Part shown: positions 40,932-49,587 of the stretch, piece by piece
How positions within the stretch are numbered: position 1 is the first letter of the stretch
Layout of the letters: every line of letters starts with the position of its first letter
Assembly: GCF_026342405.1 (NCBI RefSeq)
Contig: NZ_JAPEMU010000001.1
Location: 3,968,001-4,032,000, forward strand
Direction: 5' to 3'
Source of the DNA: Kitasatospora sp. NBC_00240
GTDB taxonomy: Bacteria; Actinomycetota; Actinomycetes; Streptomycetales; Streptomycetaceae
Length of the DNA: 64,000 nucleotides
The notes under the pieces: model-generated
Database searches by the model: none
Seen by the model: only the letters and a program-made list of their open reading frames with translations
Told to the model about the DNA's origin: nothing
Program-made: the position numbers and the translations under genes

Positions 40932-41579
40932 TTGTCGGCTATGAGGGGCGAGCCAAGCTGCCCGAGGTGCGCCGGTCGGGTCCGCGCCCCCGGTCTGTTC
41001 TCAGACACCTGGCAGTGCGACCGGCACGGAGCGGTGCACCCGATGCAGCCCGTACTGCCCCCGAGCGTGGAGGCACTGGGCGTGGCCGTGGCCCGCTCGC
41101 AGGTGCCCGTCTGGCTGCCCTGGCCACTGCCGGTCGGCTGGCTCTACACCGGGATCGCGCACGTCGGTGACGACCTTTCGGGCGCCCGGGCCACCGCCGT
41201 CGCCTGCGCCGGGCCCGCCCCGCTCGGCGGATTCGGCGAGCTGGTGCTGGTGGCCGAGGAGCTGGGCGTCGGTCTCGGCGCACGCTACGCCGGGCTGCCG
41301 GGCCCCGACCCGGGCGACTCCGTCTCGCTGTACAAACCCGCCGACGCCAAGCTGCTGGCGGCCGGACGGCCGACCCCGATGTTCCACGTGCCCGACGCCC
41401 CGCCCGACCGCGCGGTGTTCGCCGGCGAGGCCCGCGGCCTCTGGCTGTGGGCGATCGCCTGGCCCGAGCAGTCGGCCCTGGTGATGTACGACGAACTGGT
41501 GCTCACCGACCTGCGGGAGGCCGGCGCAGAGCTGGACCTGCTGCCCTGCGGGGCGCTCACCCCGCGCCTGCTGGGCTGA
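40932..41579 (+). CDS. Conserved actinomycete protein with N-terminal zinc ribbon (DUF6758-like)
   Basis: About 215 residues. The N-terminus CPRCAGRVRAPGLFSDTWQCDRHG gives a Cys/His set suited to a zinc ribbon. The body is alpha/beta with Trp-rich segments (VWLPWPLPVGWLYTG; GLWLWAIAWPEQ) and no catalytic motif I know. From memory it matches a family restricted to Streptomyces and relatives. Two starts are possible: TTG at 40932 (GGAGG eight bases upstream) and ATG at 40941 (GGAG eleven bases upstream). It precedes a PHP gene by 144 bases on the same strand. Function unknown. Confidence 0.78.
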   Translation: MSAMRGEPSCPRCAGRVRAPGLFSDTWQCDRHGAVHPMQPVLPPSVEALGVAVARSQVPVWLPWPLPVGWLYTGIAHVGDDLSGARATAVACAGPAPLGGFGELVLVAEELGVGLGARYAGLPGPDPGDSVSLYKPADAKLLAAGRPTPMFHVPDAPPDRAVFAGEARGLWLWAIAWPEQSALVMYDELVLTDLREAGAELDLLPCGALTPRLLG

Positions 41580-41723
41580 CGGCGGCCGCTCCCGACGGGG
41601 CGGCGCCCGGGGCCGGACGCCCCGGACGCTCCGGGCGGTCGCCGACCGCGGTCGGCGAACGGCGGGCCCTGACTATCCTGAGGCGGACCCGGCGAGCGTC
41701 GACCCCCAGGAGCCCTGACACCC

Positions 41724-42584
41724 GTGCGCATCGATCTGCACGCCCACAGCAACGCCTCCGACGGCACCGACAGCCCGGCCGAGCTGGTGGCCGCCGCCGT
41801 CGCGGCGGGCCTGGACGTGGTGGCGCTGACCGACCACGACACCGTCTCCGGCCATGCCGCGGCCACCGCGGCGGTGCGCGCGCTGCCGGCCGGCAGCGGC
41901 CTGACCCTGGTGCCGGGCGCCGAGCTGTCCTGCCACACCGACGGCATCAGCCTGCACCTGCTGGCCTACCTGTTCGACCCGGCCGAGCCGGCCTTCGCGC
42001 AGGAGCGCGAGCTGGTCCGCACCGACCGGTTCCGGCGCGGCCGGGCGGTGGTCGAGCGCTGCCGGGAGCTGGGCGCGCCGATCAGCTGGGAGCAGGTGGA
42101 GCGGATCGCGGGCACCGGCTCGGTGGGCCGCCCGCACATCGCCAGCGCGCTGGTGGAGGCGGGCGTGGTGGCGACCGTCTCGGACGCCTTCACCGCCGAC
42201 TGGCTGGCCAACGGCGGCCGCGCCGACGTCCGCAAGCACGAGACCGATCCGGTCGAGGCGGTCCGGCTGGTCCGGGCGGCCGGCGGGGTGCCGGTCTTCG
42301 CCCACCCGGGCGCGGTCAAGCGCGGGCGGACGGTCTCCGACGCGACCATCGCCGGACTCGCGGCGGCGGGGCTGGCGGCGCTGGAGGTGGACCACATGGA
42401 CCACGACGAGGAGACCCGCGCCCATCTGCGCGGCCTGGCCGCCGACCTGGGCCTGCTCACCACCGGCTCCAGCGACTACCACGGCAGCCGCAAGACGGTC
42501 CGACTCGGCGAGCACACCACCGACCCGGAGGTCTACGAGGCGCTGCTGGCGCAGGCGACGGGGGCCGCGCCGATCGGCGCCTGA
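41724..42584 (+). CDS. PHP-domain phosphoesterase
   Basis: A 286-residue PHP-superfamily protein with MRIDLHAHSNASDGTDSP, ALTDHDT, the Glu in PGAELSC, a central insertion with GSVGRPHIA, FAHPGAV and the terminal SSDYHG. The metal ligands are intact. This length and motif set fits the TrpH/YciV branch, whose studied members are 3',5'-nucleoside bisphosphate phosphatases or RNase AM. GTG at 41724 with AGGAG eleven bases upstream. It is followed by marC on the same strand after 156 bases. Confidence 0.88.
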   Translation: MRIDLHAHSNASDGTDSPAELVAAAVAAGLDVVALTDHDTVSGHAAATAAVRALPAGSGLTLVPGAELSCHTDGISLHLLAYLFDPAEPAFAQERELVRTDRFRRGRAVVERCRELGAPISWEQVERIAGTGSVGRPHIASALVEAGVVATVSDAFTADWLANGGRADVRKHETDPVEAVRLVRAAGGVPVFAHPGAVKRGRTVSDATIAGLAAAGLAALEVDHMDHDEETRAHLRGLAADLGLLTTGSSDYHGSRKTVRLGEHTTDPEVYEALLAQATGAAPIGA

Positions 42585-42740
42585 CGACCGGCCCGGTCCG
42601 TGGCTCGCGCCGGCGCAGCCTGTCGGCGCACCCGGACGGCGCCCGCCCGCCCGCGCCTCCACGCGCCCGCACGAAAGTCCACCCGCGCGCCGTCAGGGTT
42701 CGCGGGGGCAACGGGCGTTCCACAACCGGACAATTCGGGC

Positions 42741-43355
42741 ATGAGCTTCTTCGACGTCACGACGTTCGGGTCGCTGTTCGTCACCCTCTTCGTGATCATG
42801 GACCCGCCGGGCACCATCCCGATCTTCCTGGCGCTGACCTCCGGCCGGGCCCACAAGGTCCGCCGCCGGATGGCCTGGCAGGCCGCCGCCGTGGCGCTCG
42901 GCGTGATCACCGCCTTCGGCCTGTTCGGCCGGCAGATCCTGGACTACCTGCACGTCTCCGTCCCGGCGCTGCAGGTGTCCGGCGGCATCCTGCTGCTGCT
43001 GATCGCCCTCGACCTGCTGACCGGCAAGATCGAGGAGCCGACGCAGACCAAGGAGGTGAACGTCGCCCTCGTCCCGCTCGGCACGCCGCTGCTGGCCGGC
43101 CCCGGCGCGATCGTCGCCGTCATCCTGGCCGTCCAGGCCGCGGACACCGGCGCGCAGGAGCTCGCGGTGTGGTGCGCCATCGTCGTGATGCACGTCGTGA
43201 TGTGGCTGACGATGCGCTTCTCGCTGCTCATCATCACCGTCATCAAGGAGGGCGGTGTGGTGTTGATCACTCGACTGTCGGGCCTGCTGCTCTCCGCGAT
43301 CGCCGTCCAGCTGACCGCCGACGGTGTCTTCGGGTTCATCGCCGAACAGGGCTGA
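42741..43355 (+). CDS. MarC-family inner membrane protein
   Basis: A 204-residue protein with six predicted membrane helices. Family signatures VIMDPPGTIPIFLALT near the N-terminus and PLGTPLLAGPGAI in the middle identify UPF0056/MarC. The transported substrate is not established for the family; the old link to multiple antibiotic resistance was not upheld. ATG at 42741 without a clear ribosome binding site. It converges with the SUFU gene, with a short GGTTCAG/CTGAACC repeat around the two stops. Confidence 0.9.
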   Translation: MSFFDVTTFGSLFVTLFVIMDPPGTIPIFLALTSGRAHKVRRRMAWQAAAVALGVITAFGLFGRQILDYLHVSVPALQVSGGILLLLIALDLLTGKIEEPTQTKEVNVALVPLGTPLLAGPGAIVAVILAVQAADTGAQELAVWCAIVVMHVVMWLTMRFSLLIITVIKEGGVVLITRLSGLLLSAIAVQLTADGVFGFIAEQG

Positions 43356-43386
43356 ACCGCGCGGGGACGGCCGGCCTGAGGGGGGT

Positions 43387-44034
43387 TCAGTCCAGCGGGA
43401 CGGCGCGGCGCAGCGGGTCCCGCAGGTCGGTCCCGTGCCGCAGCCAGAGCTCCTCCAGGGCGGCCGCGCCGTGCACCCGCTTCCAGCCGGCCTCGTTGGG
43501 CGTCATCGGCAGCAGCGGCAGGAACCGCACCGGGTCGGCCGGCTCGTCGAGCTCCAGGTCCGGCACCAGCCCGCCCGGCTCGGCGGCCAGCACCGAGGTG
43601 AACGGCGCGCCCGCCCAGAGCGGGGAGCCGAGGTCCAGCGAGCCGCCGGGCGCCACCACCAGACCCTCCACCTGCGGCGTCGCCGCGAAGGTGGCCAGCG
43701 TCCTGAGGACGTCGTCGCGCCCGCCCCGGACGGTCAGCACCAGCTCCGCGCGGGGCCCGCGCACCGGGTCGGCGACCGTCGCGGTCGGGTCCGCCATCGG
43801 CGTCGCGGCCATCCCCAGCGTGGCGTAGCGGACCAGCCCCTCGGCGTCCGGGCCGAAGCGCAGCACCTCGATCCGGTCGGTGCCGAGGAAGGTCACCGCC
43901 GCCCGGCCGCTCGGTTCGCCGAAGGTGGTCAGCAGCCGGGCCTCGACGGCGGCCAGCACGGCCTCGCGGGTGTGCCGGCCGGGGCCGTGCGGATCACTGG
44001 ACGGATCGCCGAAGAGCGGGAAGTCGTGCGCCAT
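43387..44034 (-). CDS. Suppressor-of-fused (SUFU) domain protein
   Basis: A 215-residue protein with the bacterial SUFU-like layout: an N-terminal helix TREAVLAAVEARLL, mixed beta segments (AELVLTVRGG), and a C-terminal LPLLPMTPNEAGWKRVHG block that is the best-kept signature. Bacterial SUFU proteins often act as immunity or adaptor proteins in toxin systems, but no toxin or secretion gene lies here, so function stays open. ATG at 44034. The gene is divergent from the corA leader, and both may share the dyad at 44095-44120. Confidence 0.78.
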   Translation of the reverse strand: MAHDFPLFGDPSSDPHGPGRHTREAVLAAVEARLLTTFGEPSGRAAVTFLGTDRIEVLRFGPDAEGLVRYATLGMAATPMADPTATVADPVRGPRAELVLTVRGGRDDVLRTLATFAATPQVEGLVVAPGGSLDLGSPLWAGAPFTSVLAAEPGGLVPDLELDEPADPVRFLPLLPMTPNEAGWKRVHGAAALEELWLRHGTDLRDPLRRAVPLD

Positions 44035-44094
44035 GCCGGTGAGCGTAACCCGCGCCCGGCGACCGGCCCGTGAACACCCCAGCGGCGGGGCCCC

Positions 44095-44120
44095 GTCAGC
44101 TGTTAATGTGAGCAGCTGAC
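44095..44120. promoter_or_regulatory. Palindrome over the putative corA -10 box
   Basis: Perfect eight-base arms GTCAGCTG (44095-44102) and CAGCTGAC (44113-44120) around a ten-base AT-rich centre. TAATGT at 44104-44109 inside the centre fits a -10 element for the corA transcript. This would let a bound regulator block initiation. Confidence 0.5.
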
Positions 44121-44170
44121 CACCGGGGACTTCTGTCGCCCGGGGCAGCGGCGTGAAGGAGGTGGTTGCG

Positions 44171-44251
44171 GTGGATACCAGCCGACCATGCAGTACCGGC
44201 AGCTCTACCCGGCCCGGACGCCTTCCCCGTACCCCTCACCTCTCCAGCTGA
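44171..44251 (+). CDS. Leader ORF of corA (26 residues)
   Basis: A 26-residue ORF, VDTSRPCSTGSSTRPGRLPR and on, ending TGA at 44249-44251. The ribosome binding site AAGGAGGTGG (44156-44165) is complementary to the 16S end over its whole length, better than that of most real genes here, with eight bases to the GTG. Four prolines and five arginines are spread over the peptide. It lies 204 bases before corA. Proline-rich leader ORFs sense low Mg2+ in the mgtA and mgtC leaders of Salmonella; I infer a like role. Other frames (TTG at 44166) are weaker. Confidence 0.55.
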   Translation: MDTSRPCSTGSSTRPGRLPRTPHLSS

Positions 44252-44314
44252 AACAGCTGCGTCTGCCGAGGTGACTGAGGCGGCGTCACATCGGGCCGGG
44301 AGAGCACCCTCCCC

Positions 44315-44450
44315 GGAGCCTCGTCGTCCCGCATCGCGCCCCAGCAAGGCCGAGGGCCGACCGCAGGCACCGGATTCCATCGGTGTTCCTCGCCGCCGCA
44401 CCACGGCCCCTCCGACGTGCCGCCGTGCGACGGCTCCTGCCCAAGGAGCC
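44315..44450 (+). promoter_or_regulatory. Candidate RNA switch controlling corA translation
   Basis: GGCTCC (44432-44437) pairs with GGAGCC (44445-44450), a six-base-pair hairpin that hides the corA ribosome binding site GGAG. The same GGCTCC can pair instead with an upstream GGAGCC (44315-44320), extended by GTCG/CGAC (44323-44326 with 44428-44431), which would free the site. The two pairings exclude each other. No further gene lies in 44035-44454. Confidence 0.5.
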
Positions 44451-44454
44451 TGCC

Positions 44455-45588
44455 ATGTCGATGATCAACAACCTGCGCGCCGCCGTCCGCCCGCACCGCC
44501 GCCGCCCGGGCGACGACGCGTACGACTCGATCCACCCCGGCCAGTCGCCCTCGGCGGTCGTCGACTGTGCGGTCTACCAGGACGGCAAGCGGCACGGCGA
44601 GAGCTGCAGCCCCCGCGAGGCCGCCCGCCGGGTCAAGGCCGCCAAGCAGCTCCAGGGCACCCCGGGTTCGTTCAGCTGGATCGGACTGCACGAGCCGACC
44701 GAGGCCGAGTTCGAGGGCATCGCGCAGCGCTTCGGCCTGCACCCGCTGGCCGTCGAGGACGCGGTGCACGCGCACCAGCGCCCCAAGGTCGAGCGCTACG
44801 ACGACGTGCTGTTCGCCGTGTTCAAGACCATCCGCTACGTCGAGCACGACCAGCTCACCCCGACCAGCGAGGTGGTCGACACCGGGGAGCTGATGGTCTT
44901 CGCCGGCCAGGACTTCGTGATCACCGTCCGGCACGGCGGGCACAGCTCGCTGCAGGAGCTGCGGCGGCGGATGGAGCAGGACGTCGACAGCGCGGACGGC
45001 ACCGCGCTGCTGGCCAAGGGCCCGTCCGCGGTGCTGCACGCGATCGCCGACCACGTGGTGGACAACTACCTGGAGGTCGCCAACCGGCTGCAGAGCGACG
45101 TGGACGAGATCGAGTTCGACGTCTTCGCCAACAAGGGCGGCAAGGGCACCGACGTCGGCCGGGTCTACCAGCTCAAGCGCGAGGTGCTGGAGTTCAAGCG
45201 CGCGGTGACCCCGCTGCTGCGGCCGATGCAGCAGCTCTCCGAGCCGCTCCAGCGGCTGGTCGACCCGGACATCCAGAAGTACTTCCGGGACGTCGCCGAC
45301 CACCTGGCCCGGGTGACCGAGCAGGTGCACGGCTTCGACGAACTGCTGAACTCGCTGCTCCAGGCCAACCTGGCGCAGGTGTCGGTCGCGCAGAACGAGG
45401 ACATGCGCAAGATCACCGCCTGGGCGGCCATCTTCGCCGTGCCCACCATGATCACCGGCGTGTACGGGATGAACTTCGACTACATGCCCGAGCTGCACCA
45501 CAAGTACGGCTATCCGATGGTGCTGCTCGGCGTGGCGACCATCTGTGTCGGGATGTACCGGGGCTTTCGCCGCAACGGCTGGCTGTAA
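44455..45588 (+). CDS. corA: CorA-family magnesium/cobalt transporter
   Basis: A 377-residue channel-like transporter. A large cytosolic alpha/beta plus helical funnel (ending in AQNEDMRKITAWAAI) is followed by two C-terminal helices with the signature YGMNF between them, the ion-selectivity loop. It forms pentamers in the membrane in this family. ATG at 44455 (AAGGAG seven bases upstream, placed in a hairpin); an ATG two codons on is possible. The leader carries an ORF and alternative hairpins. An MgtE-N/CBS gene nearby strengthens the Mg2+ link. Confidence 0.94.
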   Translation: MSMINNLRAAVRPHRRRPGDDAYDSIHPGQSPSAVVDCAVYQDGKRHGESCSPREAARRVKAAKQLQGTPGSFSWIGLHEPTEAEFEGIAQRFGLHPLAVEDAVHAHQRPKVERYDDVLFAVFKTIRYVEHDQLTPTSEVVDTGELMVFAGQDFVITVRHGGHSSLQELRRRMEQDVDSADGTALLAKGPSAVLHAIADHVVDNYLEVANRLQSDVDEIEFDVFANKGGKGTDVGRVYQLKREVLEFKRAVTPLLRPMQQLSEPLQRLVDPDIQKYFRDVADHLARVTEQVHGFDELLNSLLQANLAQVSVAQNEDMRKITAWAAIFAVPTMITGVYGMNFDYMPELHHKYGYPMVLLGVATICVGMYRGFRRNGWL

Positions 45589-45683
45589 CCCGACCGACGG
45601 GGCGCCACCGTCCGCCGCCGGACGCGGGCCCGCCGCGCCCGGGTGTCCCGCGCGGCGCCGGCGGCCCGGACCGTACGGGCGGC

Positions 45684-46619
45684 TCAGCGGCGGCCGCCGC
45701 GGGCCACCAGGACCAGCCCCAGCAGGATCAGCGCGACCGCCGGGTAGGCCGCCACCGGCGGCCACTGGCCCAGCCAGAGGGCCGCGATCAGCGCGGCGCC
45801 CGGCGTCTCCAGCAGGATCGCGGTGGACGTCACGGACGGGCCGAGGGTGCTCACCACCCGGTTGCTCAGCGAGTGGCCGAGCAGCTGCGCACTGACCATC
45901 AGCGCCACGATCTGCCACCACACCCCGCCCGACCAGCCGGCCAGCGGGGTCCCCGCCACCAGGCAGATCGCCAGCAGGACGACGGACGTGGTCGCGTAGC
46001 AGACCAGCGTGTACGCCGTCGTACTGACGCTCTTGCGGACCTCCGCGCCCAGCAGCACGTACCCGGCCGCGGCCAGGCCCGCCCCCAGCGCCAGCGCGTC
46101 ACCGAGCAGCGCCCGCGGGGAGAGCGACAGGTCGACGCCGGTGAGCACCAGGACACCGGCGAAGGCCACGCACATGCCCGCCCACACCAGGCGTGGCGCG
46201 CGGACCCCGAACACCCGCATCAGCAGGATCGTCCAGAGCGGCGTGGTGGTCACCAACGCCGTCGCCGAAGCGACCGAGGTCATCCGCAGGCTGGGCATCC
46301 AGAGCGCGAAGTGCACCGCCAGCAGTGCCCCGGCCGCCGTCGCGAGCAGCAGGGCCCGGCGGCCGATCCCCCGCAGCTCGGCCCGGTGGCGCAGCAGCGC
46401 GTACGGGCCCAGCAGGCCGACCGACATCACGTTGCGCCAGAGCGCGATCGCCAGGGCGGGCGCGGCGGTGGCGCTGATCAGCGGGGCGGAGAGGGAGATG
46501 CCGCCGATGGAGACGGCGAGCAGCAGCAGGTCGGTCCTGGGCAGGGCGGGCCGGGCCGGCGCGGTGCCGGTGGTGACGGGAACGGCGGTGTCGGCGGCGT
46601 CGGACCGGACGGCTGGCAC
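45684..46619 (-). CDS. EamA/DMT-superfamily permease
   Basis: A 311-residue protein with ten predicted membrane helices in two EamA repeats (the first ends near GVLVLTGVDLSLS, the second with LETPGAALIAALWLGQWP). Such transporters export metabolites or amino acids; the substrate is unknown. The GTG at 46619 has a GAGGAG site about four bases upstream. It converges with corA over 95 bases and is divergent from the next gene, so it is likely monocistronic. Confidence 0.87.
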   Translation of the reverse strand: MPAVRSDAADTAVPVTTGTAPARPALPRTDLLLLAVSIGGISLSAPLISATAAPALAIALWRNVMSVGLLGPYALLRHRAELRGIGRRALLLATAAGALLAVHFALWMPSLRMTSVASATALVTTTPLWTILLMRVFGVRAPRLVWAGMCVAFAGVLVLTGVDLSLSPRALLGDALALGAGLAAAGYVLLGAEVRKSVSTTAYTLVCYATTSVVLLAICLVAGTPLAGWSGGVWWQIVALMVSAQLLGHSLSNRVVSTLGPSVTSTAILLETPGAALIAALWLGQWPPVAAYPAVALILLGLVLVARGGRR

Positions 46620-46778
46620 GGCTCTCCTCTGGTGGTCGCACCACGCGGCGGGTGGTCGCGGGTGACGGGGGCCGGCGGTTCGCCGGACGTCACCAAGGTA
46701 AGGCCCCTTTCCACCGGACGGAACTGTCGTCCTGACCGCTGAGACACCCGGTGGGCACCAGGCCGTACGCTGTCCGCC

Positions 46779-47339
46779 ATGGACCGCACGCCTGCCGCCG
46801 CCGCGACCGCCGCCGACTTCCTGGACCGGGCCCTCCTGGAGGAGGCCGCGAAGAAGTCCGGGCTGCTCTGGGTCCGCGCCGACGGGCAGCAGCAGAGCCG
46901 GGCCCTGTGGCACGCCTGGTACGACGGCGCGGTGGTCGTGGTCGGCGACGGCGCCGAGCAGCCGCTGCACGGGCTCACCGCCGGCGGCGCCGCCGAGGTG
47001 ACCGTCCGCAGCAAGGACAAGTGGGGCCGGCTCACCGGCTGGACCGCCCGGGTCGGCGAACTCGCCCCCGGCAGCGAGGCCTGGCTCGGCGCGGTCGAGG
47101 AGCTCAAGGGCAAGCGGCTGAACGCCCCCGACACCGACACCATCGCCGACCGCTGGGCCCGCGAGTGCCGGGTGCTGCGGCTGGAGCCGGCCGGCGCCGA
47201 AGGACGGCAACTCACCGAGCAGCCCGGCTCGATGCCGGAGGGCTCGCTGGCGGCCGCGCCGATGCCCTCGCCCGTCACCACCCGGCTGCCCGTGCCGGCC
47301 GGCCTGCCCAAGCTGCTGCTCAGGCGCCGGGGGCGCTGA
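46779..47339 (+). CDS. Conserved hypothetical protein of Streptomyces
   Basis: A 186-residue soluble protein. Residues about 20-120 (SGLLWVRADGQQQSRALWHAW, VVVVGDG, VTVRSKDKWGRLTGW) look like a small beta-barrel of the FMN-binding split-barrel type, but I see no clear flavin-binding signature; the tail is Pro-rich. The ATG at 46779 lies seven bases after TACGCT and has no ribosome binding site, so it is probably leaderless. It precedes the MgtE-N/CBS gene by 231 bases. Function unknown. Confidence 0.72.
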   Translation: MDRTPAAAATAADFLDRALLEEAAKKSGLLWVRADGQQQSRALWHAWYDGAVVVVGDGAEQPLHGLTAGGAAEVTVRSKDKWGRLTGWTARVGELAPGSEAWLGAVEELKGKRLNAPDTDTIADRWARECRVLRLEPAGAEGRQLTEQPGSMPEGSLAAAPMPSPVTTRLPVPAGLPKLLLRRRGR

Positions 47340-47570
47340 CCGCCACCGGGCCGCCGCCCCGGCGTGGCGCGCCGTCACCACCGGCCGGACGCCGCCCCGG
47401 ACACCTGCCCACCGCCGCCCGCCCGCCGGCACCCCGCCCCCGCAACCCGCCCGTCGCCGCGCCGTCACCGCCGGGCCGTGCCTCGGCGGGCTGCGCCCCG
47501 CCCGCCCGGGTAGCCTTGGCCGCGAGCGTCAGGGCGGGCGCCGTACGGGCAGCGAGGGAGTCGAGGAGCC

Positions 47571-48908
47571 ATGGCAGGGGCAGGCAGCCGGGTCTTCATC
47601 TCCCACCTCTCGGGCGTGGCGGTCTTCGACCCCAACGCCGACCAGGTCGGCCGGGTCCGGGACGTGGTGGTCTCGCTGCGGATCGGCGGACGGCCGCCCC
47701 GGGTGCTCGGGCTGGTCGTCGAGGTGGTCGGCCGGCGCCGGATCTTCCTGCCGATGACCCGGATCACCAGCCTGGAGTCCGGCCAGGTGCTCACCACCGG
47801 CGTGATCAACATGCGCCGCTTCGAGCAGCGCCCCTCCGAGACCCTCGTCCTCGCCGAACTGCTGGACCGCCGCGTGGTGCGCACCAGGACCGAGGAGGAG
47901 GTCACCGTCCTGGACGTGGCGATGGTGCAGACCCGGGTCCGCGAGTGGGAGATCAGCAAGGTCTTCGTCCAGATCGGCCGGCCGAGCCGGCTGCGCAAGG
48001 CCAAGGGCGAGACCCTCACCCTGGACTGGCACGACGTCACCGGCTTCTCGCTCGCCGAGGAGGACCAGGGCGCCGCCAACCTGCTCGCCACCTTCGACCA
48101 GCTCCGGCCGGCCGACCTCGCCAACGTGATGCACCACCTGTCCGCCAAGCGCCGCGCCGAGGTGGCCGCCGCGCTCGACGACGAGCGGCTGGCCGACGTC
48201 CTGGAGGAGCTCCCGGAGGACGACCAGGTCGAGATCATCGGCAAGCTGAAGGACGAGCGGGCCGCCGACGTGCTGGAGGCGATGGACCCGGACGACGCCG
48301 CCGACCTGCTCTCCGAACTGCCCGGTGACGAGGCCGAGCGGCTGCTCCAGCTGATGGAGCCGGACGAGGCCGCCCCGGTGCGCCGGCTGCTGACGTACGA
48401 GGAGAACACCGCCGGCGGTCTGATGACCACCGAGCCGATCGTGCTGGAGCCGGACGCCACCGTCGCCGAGGCCCTCGCGCTGGTACGGATCGCCGACAAC
48501 AAGCCGGCCCTGGCCGCGCAGGTCTTCGTCTGCCGGGCGCCCAGCGAGACCCCGACCGGCAAGTACCTGGGCACCGTGCACTTCCAGCGGCTGCTGCGCG
48601 AGCCCCCGTACACCCTGGTCGGCTCGCTGGTGGACGACGACCTGGACCCGCTGCCGCCGGACACCCCGCTGTCCCTCATCACCAGCTACCTGGCGACGTA
48701 CAACATGGTCGCCGCCCCGGTGGTCGACGAGGCTGACCACCTGCTGGGCGCCGTCACCGTCGACGACGTGCTGGACCACCTGCTGCCGGACGACTGGCGC
48801 GACGCCGCCCTGCACTCCCCCGACGGCGACGGCCCGTACGGCGGCGCCCACGACAACGGGACGTACGGCGACCGGGTCCACGAGAGGCAGGCCACCGGTG
48901 GACGCTGA
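47571..48908 (+). CDS. MgtE N-domain/CBS-domain protein without a transport domain
   Basis: A 445-residue cytosolic protein. An N-terminal PRC-barrel-like region (SHLSGVAVFDPNADQVGRVRD) is followed by a superhelical MgtE N-domain (DQLRPADLANVMHHL, repeated ADVLEELPEDDQVEI and ADLLSELPGDEAERL units, about residues 180-285) and two CBS motifs (GLMTTEPIVL; NMVAAPVVDEADHLLGAVTVDDVL). There are no membrane helices, so it resembles only the Mg2+-sensing half of MgtE. ATG at 47571. It overlaps the DUF1003 gene by 11 bases, which suggests a two-part system. Confidence 0.92.
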   Translation: MAGAGSRVFISHLSGVAVFDPNADQVGRVRDVVVSLRIGGRPPRVLGLVVEVVGRRRIFLPMTRITSLESGQVLTTGVINMRRFEQRPSETLVLAELLDRRVVRTRTEEEVTVLDVAMVQTRVREWEISKVFVQIGRPSRLRKAKGETLTLDWHDVTGFSLAEEDQGAANLLATFDQLRPADLANVMHHLSAKRRAEVAAALDDERLADVLEELPEDDQVEIIGKLKDERAADVLEAMDPDDAADLLSELPGDEAERLLQLMEPDEAAPVRRLLTYEENTAGGLMTTEPIVLEPDATVAEALALVRIADNKPALAAQVFVCRAPSETPTGKYLGTVHFQRLLREPPYTLVGSLVDDDLDPLPPDTPLSLITSYLATYNMVAAPVVDEADHLLGAVTVDDVLDHLLPDDWRDAALHSPDGDGPYGGAHDNGTYGDRVHERQATGGR

Positions 48909-49530
48909 CCGCAAGGGGCGGCGGGAGGACACGCCGCGCCAGCGCCTCCAGGGCGAGCTCCGGCACCTGCGCCAGCTGCGCGAGAAGCGCGCCCGCGAAG
49001 GCAGCCGGATGCAGCGCACCGAGAGCGGCAGCAGCGGCACCGCGCGCACCCGGCTGGACCAGCCGCGGACCACCCGGCCCGGCCTGATCAGCCTGCCCGC
49101 GTACGACCCCGAGGCGTTCGGCAAGCTCTCCGAGCGGATCGCCCGCTTCCTCGGCACCGGCCGGTTCATCGTCTGGATGACGGTGGTGGTCATCGTCTGG
49201 GTCGGCTGGAACACCGTCGGGCCGGTCGCCTGGCGCTTCGACGACTACCCGTTCATCTTCCTCACCCTGATGCTCTCGCTGCAGGCCTCCTACGCGGCGC
49301 CGCTGATCCTGCTGGCGCAGAACCGCCAGGACGACCGCGACCGCGTCAACATGGAGCAGGACCGGGCCCGCAGCGAGCGCAACATCGCCGACACCGAGTA
49401 CCTGACCCGCGAGGTGGCCGCCCTGCGCCAGGGCCTCGGCGAGGTCGCCACCCGCGACTTCATCCGCTCCGAGCTGCAGTCGCTGCTCAAGGAGATCGAC
49501 GAGCGCCGGGAACCCTCCGAACTGCTGTGA
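48898..49530 (+). CDS. DUF1003 membrane protein
   Basis: A 210-residue protein with a charged N-terminus, two closely spaced membrane helices (FIVWMTVVVIVWVGWNTVG; FIFLTLMLSLQASYAAPLIL) and a C-terminal helical tail with ARSERNIADTEYLTREVAALR, the DUF1003 signature. Function unknown. It is coupled to the MgtE-N/CBS gene by an 11-base overlap, an order I recall as conserved in actinobacteria (Rv1232c-Rv1233c area). A membrane partner for the CBS sensor is a fair inference. GTG start at 48898. Confidence 0.9.
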   Translation: MDADRKGRREDTPRQRLQGELRHLRQLREKRAREGSRMQRTESGSSGTARTRLDQPRTTRPGLISLPAYDPEAFGKLSERIARFLGTGRFIVWMTVVVIVWVGWNTVGPVAWRFDDYPFIFLTLMLSLQASYAAPLILLAQNRQDDRDRVNMEQDRARSERNIADTEYLTREVAALRQGLGEVATRDFIRSELQSLLKEIDERREPSELL

Positions 49531-49587
49531 CCGGTGGCACGCTACCGGCGAGTCGGGCCGCACCACCGCGCGCCGTACCATCAAGGC

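Noticed and set aside
43352..43391. CTGAACC/GGTTCAG repeat around the marC and SUFU stop codons as a terminator
   Set aside because: Only seven base pairs with a long, unstructured loop; too weak to list as a terminator with confidence.
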